From the NCBI GenBank assembly GCA_015680685.1, contig MNCI01009669.1, positions 322,360 through 386,359 on the forward strand: DNA of 64,000 nucleotides. The letters run 5' to 3'. A program made the position numbers and the translations under genes. This stretch comes from Gnetum montanum (Eukaryota; Streptophyta; Gnetopsida; Gnetales; Gnetaceae). This document shows positions 23,726 through 32,944 of this stretch, piece by piece; position 1 is the first letter of the stretch; every line of letters starts with the position of its first letter. Under the pieces are notes generated by a model. The model was not told where the DNA came from and did no database searches. It saw only the letters and a program-made list of their open reading frames with translations.

Positions 23726-24048
23726 TGATGAGTGGCGAGGTACCCCTACACTCAACCATACGAATACGAGCGTTACACGCACGATCCGGTCGAACTTCGC
23801 AGACTAAGTGCTTACATGCCTTATGGAACACTTAAGGTTAATCAATTTTTGTCCTCCCAAACTCACTTGTATTTATCATGGTTGTTTGGCTAAGGTCTAG
23901 ATCTAGATGTTGAAACAAGGAAGAGATGCCTCTTATTTATAGAATTGGCAGTGGGCTGCGATATCGCGTACTCGATATCGCAGGGAAGGACGCGATATGC
24001 GATATCGTGTACGTGACATCGTGGCCTATGCAATATCATATCCCATCA
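23726..24048 (-). repeat. 5' LTR of element 2 with internal deletion (323 bp)
   Basis: Both ends match the 807-bp LTR at 17,774-18,580. The segment equivalent to about 17,935-18,437 is missing, with a short 'gtt' microhomology at the join. Since the two LTRs are made identical at insertion, the loss happened afterwards. It removes the middle of the LTR, where the promoter is expected. Confidence 0.85.
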
Positions 24049-24053
24049 CACTG
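24049..24053. repeat. Target-site duplication CACTG, right copy
   Basis: It pairs with 17,769-17,773. The sequence beyond it continues the host sequence interrupted at 17,773. Confidence 0.9.
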
Positions 24054-24707
24054 CAATTGAATACTATCATAGGTATGTTTTGCACTCCAAGATCTACACT
24101 ATGGAAGGTCGTAAAAAGGCTACGAAATGTTCTATTCTCTATTTCTGTTGGATGATCTTTTTGCTGAAATTTTGCTACAAGATTTCACCAAAGAGATCCA
24201 AACTTAGCTTTTAATGCTACTTAAATAGACCTCAATTTTTCCATTACATATTCCACACATTTATATGAGCATTACAAGATTTTCTAGGCCAAAGTTCAAC
24301 GTGTGGATTCAAAGTCCAAGTACCAAACACTCTCCCACATGCTACACAATGTGTGGAATTGCAATGTGTAGTGTGTAAGATAAAAAAAAGTTCATTTTTG
24401 TAGCTTGTGGAGCACTTTTATTCCTCACAACCTAGCATAAATGGAATTTGTATCTTGTGCAAAATTTTGAATTAAATGGGTTTTGCAACTTGTGGAGCAT
24501 TTTTAGCACCGACAAGCTAAAATAAATGGAATTTTTAGCATGTGGGCTTAAAATGTCATTTTTTACATTGAACATGGCTTAAGATTGTGCTAAAAAAAGG
24601 CTAGATGATGGGATTTTTGGTGGGAAAATAAGGCAATTATTTCTACCTTTAATTTTCCATGCTATGGGCTTTCTTTTGCAACATGGATTTTTCCTTAAGG
24701 TGTTTCA
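24054..24707 (-). repeat. Right part of the 5' LTR of the first element, split by element 2
   Basis: Its right end (24,590-24,707) matches the LTR pieces at 200-360 and 15,044-15,161 and ends in 'ggtgtttca', the reverse of TGAAACACC. With element 2 removed it joins 16.4-17.77 kb, giving an LTR of perhaps 2 kb. The left end was not resolved. Confidence 0.55.
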
Positions 24708-25058
24708 ATACTCATCATTACCATTGAACAAAACACTACCAAGCTAAAGTGAAAAACTAGCATCCATCACAGTAACTTCAACATGAGAGATACTACTACC
24801 ATCAATAAGGTAAATCTCATACTTTCTTACTCCTTCATGGCTTTTCCCATTCATCTTTAATTCAACTTGATCTTCAACATGTGCTTGTCCAATCTCATCA
24901 AAGCTTGAAGATTCAAGATCTTAAATAGGAGTTTCTAATTCTAGTGATTCCTCTTGTTCAAAGGAATCATCAAAAAGCTCTTCATTCCACTTTGGAGGTA
25001 CCAACTCAAAAGGAAAATTCTCCTCCATGGTTTCAACAAAATGTTCATTAGAAATACC
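24708..25058 (-). pseudogene. Unidentified acidic ORF remnant next to the LTR edge
   Basis: A minus-strand frame runs from 25,058 to the LTR edge at 24,708 with only two in-frame stops. It reads ENFPFELVPPKWNEELFDDS, then ESSSFDEIGQAHVEDQVELK and VRKYEIYLIDGSSISHVEV. Codon sense and acidic composition suggest a real decayed coding region, cut exactly by the retroelement. The family is not recognised; a retroelement polyprotein is possible. Confidence 0.4.
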
Positions 25059-25084
25059 TTTTGTATTGAAATTCTATAACCTTG

Positions 25085-25310
25085 CCAAGATGTCCTTTAT
25101 GTTAGCCTAGCTCTCAAGGAAGATGTATTCTATTTCTAGGAGATGTCTCCTTCCTAAGCAAGATGTCTCGTCTTGCGCAAGACGTCTTACCTAAGATGTC
25201 TCCTCTATTGGGGAGATGTCTTTTGCCAAACTAAGATGACTTATGAGAAGACTTAGCCCTTGACCAAGATGTCTTCTTGATCTCTAAGACATCTCTCTAG
25301 AGTCCCTACA
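25085..25310. repeat. Cluster of 'aagatgtct' repeats with a perfect palindrome
   Basis: The word 'agatgtct' and close variants occur about eight times in 225 bp. Within it, 25,169-25,184 (CGTCTTGCGCAAGACG) is a perfect 16-bp palindrome with three CpGs in an otherwise CpG-poor area. Its role is unknown; such clusters occur in LTR regulatory regions. Confidence 0.65.
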
Positions 25311-25319
25311 AAACAAACA

Positions 25320-26160
25320 TGTAGGGAAGAACAAGGGGATCAAAAGAGGTGTCCCTACATTAGGACTTTAGTAGGAAGTGAAAACCCATTTGTATGCTTC
25401 CAAATGAGGGCTTTCCTACCCTAAAGGGAAGGTTTTTTAGAATTAGTTGTAAGGATGAGAACTTGAAAAGGCATCTCCAAAATTCTTGGGCCTTTCCTTT
25501 TTGTCATTTTAGAGTTTCTCCTCTACTTCTCTCTACTCTTGTACTCTAAATTTTTATTTTTAATATATTTATTTTTTGGGATCCAACATCCAAAATATAA
25601 GAAACTAAAGTAGCAAATTTTACTTTAAAATAGTAAAGCTTTAGGACTTTTTCCATGTAAATTTCTTAAGAAGCATTAGAATATTATTAGAGATTATCTT
25701 TCATATTTTTTAAGAAGCTCTCAAACAAGCTTCTCTTAGTAAAAATATATATGTGTGTAATTTGTTTTTTTTTTCAAAGGTCAAAGAGCTTCATTATATT
25801 AGTAATTGGATGCATACTTAACAATTCTTATAAAATTTTAGTTAAATGCATGACTTGTCAAAGTTAGAATATTATATATGATATCATTAGACCAAAGCAA
25901 ATATTTTTTATTAAAGTTTGATACATTTAAAAATGTAATTATAGTATGAGAGGGAATGTTGTGGGCTTTTAGTACTAATTAAGACATTACTTTTATTAAG
26001 TTATATCATGCTAAATTTTGTCAGTATCAAATGATATTTTATTATTGCATGTCTATGTAAATTTTGATTTGGTGATTACTTTATTTTTTTTGTTCATACC
26101 TTACCTTCTAATGCTAATGTTCAAATTGTTACAAATTTTGAATTGAGTTCTTCATTTTCT
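25320..26160. other. AT-rich stretch, one half of a dispersed duplication
   Basis: The 40 bp near 25,445-25,490 ('agttgtaaggatgagaactt' onward) are repeated in diverged form near 27,957-27,998 in the same orientation, flanking the LINE fragment. Otherwise nothing is seen. Confidence 0.4.
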
Positions 26161-26439
26161 TTATAGTGGTCACTTTGTCAATATTATTATCTAGCTTTTA
26201 TCTTTTCATTATTGTAATAGACTTTCTTTTACATAACCTGAATTATGATCTTCAAAAGAATATCATTATGGGAAATTTAGTTGATGAATGTATATTATTA
26301 CTTAACATGGACTTTTTAGATAATTCTTGTTTTATGATTAACAATTCTCTACAACATATCAATATTATGTTAGTATGGAGGAATATTGCATGTTATTTGT
26401 CTTTGTATTAATTAGAAAAAATCTACTATTTATTGTAAT

Positions 26440-27250
26440 GGAAATATTAATTAGCAAGTTACCCTTAAACAATGGAAAATCTTGACAAAAATTATCTTTA
26501 CGATTTTAGGAATAAATTTTTATTTTCAGTCCACTTTGAATATTTTTTTGAATTACATGGTTGATACAATTTTAAAGAAGCTTGATAAATGGAAGGAGAG
26601 AAAGCTCACTCTTGTTGGCAAAGTTTTAGTTATGAAGAAAATAATTTAGTCTACTCATGTTTATTACTCTAGCTACTTGGCTTCTACTAAAGCTTCTTAT
26701 GACAAAATTGATCAAATTATTCATCAATTTCTATGGTTTGTTAGCAAAATAGTAAAGAATTTTGTAGAATTTCTTGAGATCTTTGCACTACTAGTAAGAA
26801 AGATGAAGAACTTGGCTTCCTTAATTATTATAAGTCAGGTGTTTCTCTCTTAGTAACATCAGTTGCAAAATGCATTGATGGAGATGATATTTAAATAATC
26901 CTTCTCAGAAATAAACTCATGCAAGACAAACTAAATAATAATAATAATGGATCTCCTAATAAATTTTTTCATAATTTTCTTTTTCCTTAGGCCATTTCTA
27001 TTCCTAGTTTAGTGCTTAAATAAATTTAAAATAGATGGTGCATGGTTAGAGAGTCCTAGAACTAAAATCATATTATAGTTTCAAAAAATATGCTTAAGAA
27101 ACTTAGTTCATAGTGGCTTCATTTTAATGAAGGTGATTGCATTACTTATTCATCTAAATTTTCACCACTTTGGGCAAATTATAATTAATTGTAGTAATTA
27201 TGATAGATGAATTACATGAACAAAGGTTTCTAGCCTCTATGGTTTGACTA
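26440..27250 (+). mobile_element. L1-type LINE fragment (C-terminal RT region)
   Basis: Plus-strand translation near 26,560-26,800 gives TILKKLDKWKERKLTLVGKVLVMKK, with its characteristic 'W..R.LTLVGK' core. It is followed by IDQIIHQFLWF and, further on, GFLNYYKSGVSLL in a shifted frame. This block is diagnostic of the region after the RT palm in plant L1 elements. Later parts are too decayed to read. No poly-A tail or target duplication was identified. Confidence 0.65.
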
Positions 27251-27371
27251 GAATAAGAAGAAAAACTTTTAAATTGTCATTTCCAACATTGATAATTTAA
27301 TGAAAGTTGACAATAGCTTGCATTATTCCCTCTCTCTCTCTATGTGGTGCGCACGTGCACATGCGTGCGAG

Positions 27372-27495
27372 TGCTCTTTTACATGTTTTTTAGAGTATCT
27401 CGTTGTACAACATGTTTGGTAATGGGTGTGTGTGTGCACAAGCTCTTTTACATGTTTTTTAGAGTATCTAGTTGTACAACATGTTTGGTAATGGA
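27372..27495. repeat. Tandem duplication, 69-bp period
   Basis: A 55-bp block starting 'gctcttttacatgttttttag' occurs at 27,372 and again at 27,441 with one difference. The spacers are GT/CA-rich ('gtgcgcacgtgcac' upstream, 'gtgtgtgtgtgc' between). Confidence 0.85.
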
Positions 27496-28019
27496 CAATT
27501 AGAATTTGCAACAACTTTCAACTATTATCATTTTTCATGATCAATTTGTTTTGTCTATTTTCTTTCTTTTTATTTAGAAGTATCATTGGTCACTTGTAAT
27601 TTATTCTATTTGGAATATTTTTGTGTAGTTATTTTTTAGGAGCAAGAGCATAACTATGATCTCTCTTTTGAAGTTAAATATAAGATTTTCAAAAGTATTT
27701 CTTTTCACTTACAACTTCATGAAGAAAACTTTTAGTGAAGGTTAAACAATAAAATCATTTTTTGCAATATTAATTTTCTTTTGTTCTATGAGTTCAAGTT
27801 TGTATTAGCCTCTATTGCAACTTATTTCTTATTTCCGATTGTTGCATTTATTTTTCTTTTGAGAAAGTATTCTTCTTCTCCATACAAGAAGCCCTTTATT
27901 AAAAAATGGAAACTTGTGAGGGCTACTTGTTTTGTAGAGGGGATATTTTTCAAAATTGGTTGTAAGAATGAAAACTTAAAAAGACATCTTCAAAATTGGT
28001 AATTCTTTAGAGTTTCTTG

Positions 28020-29298
28020 TCTATTTTGATGATCTAATGTACTTTGAATTATTTTTAATCCTCATATGTTCATCCTTCAAACTTTTATTTTAGCAAAATT
28101 GTTTTAAGGGTATGCAGATGCAAAGAACTCTCTATTTTACTTTCAATATTTCATGATTTTAATTATCTAGAGTTTTGTTATTTAAAATTTTAACTACACT
28201 AGTTCAATTAAATATTTTAGTTAAAATAGAATTGATTTATGATAGGAACCACCAGTTGAAGGTATGGTAAGGTGCTTCTTTCTCAAGGCATAAGACTTGG
28301 GTTTGAGCTTGAGTACTTCCACTTGAAAGAGGTTGGGTTTTCACTCATCCATTGATACTAATAGGATCATAACTTAGTGGGGTGAGCATTGAGTCTTTGG
28401 TTGATGATCTTTTATAGAATTCAGTTATGATATTTAATTGATGCCTAGTAGTTTTAGCATGAATTTTTCTAGATTCTTTTATTTTCTTTCTATGATTCAT
28501 AGTTTAGGCCTTAGTCCAATAATTTGGTTTTAAATAATTACTTATGCATTTTTACATTAAATAAATAAACCTATTTGCACACACTTTTGAAACTGAAACT
28601 GAAATACTTTTTATTATGTTCGAATACCCTTAGGATCTATTGGATTACCTAATCTGAGAAGTAAAGTTGAATTAATATTTATTTAATTTAAAATAATAAA
28701 TTCATAGAATATTTTATCTTGATAAAATAAGATTAACTATAATAATCATAATAATATAATGCAATATGCTATTTAAACATGTAAGGTTATTTTGAGAGTA
28801 AGATAATAATTAGTAATATACTTTGGATAAAAGTGATTAGAGTAAAAATTGTACCCTCTACTTGTTACATTGTGTGTTAACTACAATAGGTATGTGAACT
28901 TGAAATCAGAAGCCTTTAACCCATGGTAAGTGTTGATGTTGCTTTTGTGATGCATAGACATGTATTGCAAAACCTATATAAGCCATGAAATAAAAAGTAT
29001 TTATTGGGCCATACATGCCACATAAATAATTCTTCATTTCTCTTTTTTTTCTTTTTTTTTCTTTTTTTTTGCAATGACCAACTAGTTGGTTTAGTTTAAC
29101 TTTGCTTTTGCATAGACTACGTACATGTAATGCTTGGACCTTTGGTTCCATTTTGATATAATAATATAATACCTTCCTCTAGTACTTTTGAGAAAAAAAG
29201 GTAGTCATGTTGCTTAACATTAAATAGGAGATAGAAAAATGATACCTAAGAAGGTGATTGTTGGATTTAAATGCTTTGATATTGGGGTATATTCTCTG
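28020..29298. other. AT-rich DNA left of the outer LTR element
   Basis: No gene is seen. A short stretch near 28,255-28,330 has tRNA-promoter-like words (see findings). The ORF at 28,906-29,151 is a poly-T/C artefact. Confidence 0.4.
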
Positions 29299-29303
29299 AA
29301 AAC
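29299..29303. repeat. Target-site duplication AAAAC, left copy of the outer element
   Basis: It pairs with AAAAT at 54,677-54,681, one C/T difference. Confidence 0.7.
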
Positions 29304-30156
29304 TGATGAGCAGTGAGTAGTCCCTACACCAAACCATAGGAATCACAAGCATTCACTAGCGATCTAGTTGAATTCCATGGACTTTAGTTCTCCAAATGCC
29401 AATAGCAAAGATAGTGATCTACAGGCGTAATTATTGTCTTCCTGGCTACACTTGTCTAAGGCCAAGCATGTGGTTAAGTGAAGCCAGGGCATATGATTTG
29501 TATTAATTTTATATTTTTATATGAATTAATCTAAGTGTACAATAAAGTAATGGATTAAGAATTAATCTAAGTAATAATCTAATGTCTTAGTCTATTTTCT
29601 AGCATAAATATTTGGTCCCACCTTCTGTACACATCCTGAACTTGTTACAAAACTATTGAATTGCCAAGTGATAATACTGTTGGGATTACCAATCGTTAAT
29701 GTTATGCTTGAGAAAATCATATTTATGTGTATGGATTAAGTGTATTTAATTAACTAGGAACATCAAAGTAAAATGCATGAATAATAAATTTCATAAGAGT
29801 AAGCATTAATCTATTCCAAGTGCTGCAAGGTATTTCAAGAATCTTGTCTTTATTGTCATCACATCAATGTGTCTACGTACATTGGTGCTTAAATAAGGAT
29901 CTGTACAATCCTTGACACCTACTATGGACACTTAGAAAATATTCTACCTATTATGGAAAGAAACTCCAAGAAATTCATTATTCTATTAACTATCTAATGC
30001 CATAAATTTGATGGATATGCATATTTATATAGGTGGAATCAAGTTCCACGTCAACGCATATGCATCAATGCATCAACTCATGTGTTGACAGGGATGCATT
30101 GATGGGGATGCATTAATGCATGCCTGTCAACACAGCCCAACGATGATGATGCACCA
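29304..30156 (-). repeat. 3' LTR of the outer element
   Basis: Plus strand begins TGATGAGCAGTGAGTAG and ends GATGCACCA. It matches 53,866-54,676 throughout, for example 'cctacaccaaaccataggaa' and 'aggtatttcaagaatct'. It also resembles, in reverse orientation, the LTRs at 39,984 and 52,292. The region before its right end is full of GATGCAT words. Confidence 0.9.
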
Positions 30157-30170
30157 TACCCCCATGACTG
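30157..30170 (-). promoter_or_regulatory. Polypurine tract of the outer element
   Basis: The minus strand reads GTCATGGGGGTA up to the LTR edge, identical to element 2. Confidence 0.7.
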
Positions 30171-30309
30171 ATTGAAAACTATTCCTTAAGTGAACAAAAG
30201 CAAAATCAAGCTTCTTACAAAATTGAAAAGGTATGGAACCAAGAATTGACTTACTCACTAACTACTCTAAGTGCTTGATTGTATAGATTTACAATGATTA
30301 TAAAAATGG

Positions 30310-30335
30310 GTGTTCATGAAAATAAAAGTGAACAC
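30310..30335 (-). other. Stem-loop near the 3' end of the outer element
   Basis: GTGTTCAT and GTGAACAC pair with one G-T-type mismatch around a 10-nt loop. With flanking GG/CC the stem extends to 10 bp (30,308-30,337). It lies 154 nt from the LTR and matches the stem-loops at 18,721 and 52,096. Confidence 0.65.
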
Positions 30336-30379
30336 CCTTGCAAAAACTTGGGGCAATTGGATTCCTATGATAACTAAAG

Positions 30380-32940
30380 AAGAAGAGAAGATCAAACAAT
30401 GCCAAGAGGTGAAGGCTCCTAGGTTGTTGAAGAACCTTCTCTAGCCTCCAATGCATGTGGCAGTAGCGATTGAGACTAAGGTAGTTGTGGTTGTCCTTCT
30501 ATAGCTGCTACTTTTAGTGAAAGATGGAAGGCATCTAGAAGTGCCTTCATCTTCTCCTCCTTACTCCAAGAATTATACATAGTTCTTAGGGCATCACTGA
30601 TGTGAGCTGGTACAAGAACATCCCACAAATAGGACATGTCTAGGAACAACTACTTGACATTCACAAATTAGGAAGCAAATTATTTATGTTCAATGTCAAA
30701 CATCCTAACAAAATTTTGTATCTCCTAATAATCATTCATTCTTTTAGCTAGGTTCTGAACAACTAATCTTTGATTTGTGAATAAGAATCTAAGAACTTTA
30801 AGATCAGTGTTAGCTATTTTTATCTTTGCCTTCATGTCTTTATGGTGCTTGAAGTTTGTCTCATACAAGATGTATGAGCTAGCCACTTATTTCTTTAGCT
30901 CTGACCATGGCCTTCCAGCAATTAGAATTGTCAAGTTTGCATATCAAAGGTTGGCTAACTCCATATACTAAGTCATCTCCTTGATTTGTAACTCTTTTAG
31001 GTAGATTTTAGCTTTGTTGTAGGCATTTAACTAATCAAAAATGGGCTACCACATGTCGCCTCTCTATTGGAGTTATTAAAGGGCCTCACTCATCTTCACC
31101 TTGGCTAGTTGGATTTATTTTTCATTGACTTCCTTGAGAAGCCCAACCTAGTCCCTATAATGATTCTTAACTTGTTCAAATTTTTGGGCCTCATTCTTCT
31201 AAGTGACTATGTCAATGATCGATTTCTAGTGAAGTGCATAGACCTCTTCCATTGAGAGATTTTTATTTTTAGTAGCCAACCTCCTCACATCCATGTTCAC
31301 CTTGGTAAGCTACTCCTACTACTATCACACCAATTCCACCATTTGATCTTTTTATGCCTTGACATTTCGTAGGCAATGATTATCCTTCCTCAAAACTAGA
31401 TTCTCCTTGTGGACTTGTCATAGATCCTTTTCAATGTTCTCGACCAAGGCCTTCGATATGAACACATTAAAGACTACCATCTCCTTTACATTCTTAGCCT
31501 TTTTCAGTGTTTTGAAACTATAGGAAAGCTTCATCCAATATTATTACTTGGCTAAGAATGGTGAAATTAGCTAATCGAGCTCTCAAATTCACAACCTTGA
31601 CAACCAACCATGTATTTTTAGTTGTGGCCACCTTGAGTTTGGCATTGATGATGATGAGCTTACCCTTAGCTTCTAGCAGCTCCAACTAGGAAGCGGTGAT
31701 GTTTTCTAAGAGATCAAAGATCTTTAGAAGTGGTTGCCTAGTCCTCACCAGTCAGTCCAAAACCTCCTTATGCTAGGCAACACTTAGTCTCCCACTTACT
31801 CCTATAGACATCTACACATCTTTGAGTGTAGCAATGTCTAGCATAATGGCCATAGGAGCATTTAATGACTCTACTACATAGTTGGCCATTACCTCTACTA
31901 CTATCTCATATCCATGGTGCTGCATCACCAAGATAGTTGTCCCCTCATCCTTCTTCAAATGCATCAAAAAAGTAGCAACATTCCCATAGATCTTTGGGAA
32001 TTTTTGTTATCCTAAGATGGCCACCATCACCTCCTAGGTGCTTGGATTTGACCTTTTGGGTGCATGTATCCTTTGTACAAAGAACAACAACGTAGTCTTC
32101 TTGAACTAGTTAATGGTTTAGGTAACTTAGTTAAGGTGACTTAATGTTGGTTAGTAGACTAAGGGTTTCCCACCACTCAATCCTTCTTGTTGCTGCTACA
32201 AGAGTTTCTCAGAGATATTTTTCATGTGCTCTATGGCAACATGAGTCCCTAGTGTTGTTTCTTAAGTTGGTGGTGGTAGTGGCCACTCCTCTTCTTGTAG
32301 CTTGGTGGGTGCTTTGTCCTTCATCATCTCCTATCAAGATGTGGCAAGAGCATGATGAACCACATCGTTAGCATAATAGGCTATGCTTTCCCTTTTGCAT
32401 AATTTTCTATTAGGCATGGAAAGGGAAGTGTCTTTGTCCCATGCTCATTCTCTTTAAACCTTTTCTTAATCTCTAGGAATATAAGTTGTGGAAGTTTAAC
32501 TAGAAATTTACTGCTTAGAGTGGTACATGCATGGGCAGTGAAGGTAGTAATTTTACTCAACCTCATCGATGGGTTGAGGTGATTGGCCATAATTTTGAAA
32601 TATGTCCTTTTTTCCTTGGTGAGTCCACGATACTTCTTACAGTCCACTCCATAGAACTATTGGACACATTTTTTTCTTGACTTCTAGGTCTACCTACGTC
32701 AAAATCTCCACCAAGGTTTTCCTAGTATTAGGCAACCTAAGGACCTTTAAAATGACCTCAACCAAATAGGTCACATTGATTTCCTTGATCTTAATCGTGG
32801 TGTCTACCTACCTATTGTTCTAGAACAAGCACATCTCTTCCATGTACCACTCCCTACTAGAAGTGAGGATAGGCCACATTAGATAGGTTTATAGTTGAGT
32901 TTTTACCTCTTCTAGTGCCAAGTCCAAGAAGGAATCAAAG
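30380..32940 (-). pseudogene. Third ORF of the outer element (coiled-coil protein), 5' part lost
   Basis: This is a diverged minus-strand copy of the third ORF at 49,187-52,040. The clearest match is 32,381-32,647 (KFLVKLPQLIFLEIKKRFKE and TKTLPFPCLIENYAK) against 49,824-50,030. The ends also match: an 'ARE-G...PSPLG' tail near 30,400-30,460. The reading is broken by stops. The N-terminal ~100 codons are cut off by the chromovirus LTR at 32,945. It encodes no recognised enzyme motif. Position downstream of pol is where some plant Ty3/gypsy elements carry env-like or other extra genes. Confidence 0.65.
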
Positions 32941-32944
32941 TTAA

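Larger units (their letters stand above)
17774..24048 (-). mobile_element. Element 2: bounded LTR retrotransposon with gag-protease but no RT/integrase
   Basis: Two LTRs in direct orientation (starting TGATGAGTGGCG, ending CCCATCA) with a perfect 5-bp duplication define this element. On the minus strand the order is 5' LTR (right), tRNA-Asp-like primer site, one long gag-protease frame (to about 20,274), a 1.7-kb spacer, stem-loop, G-rich tract and 3' LTR (left). RT, RNase H and integrase are absent. Residues equivalent to the pre-RT linker are fused in frame to the pol C-terminal tail. So it is a non-autonomous derivative of the family also represented at 39,984-53,096. It interrupts the 5' LTR region of the older Tat-type element. 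Confidence 0.9.

Noticed and set aside
28906-29151. 81-codon minus-strand ORF
   Set aside because: It depends on a poly-T/C run translated as Lys-rich; no similarity or gene context.
32144-32371. 75-codon plus-strand ORF
   Set aside because: It is antisense to the third ORF of the outer element.
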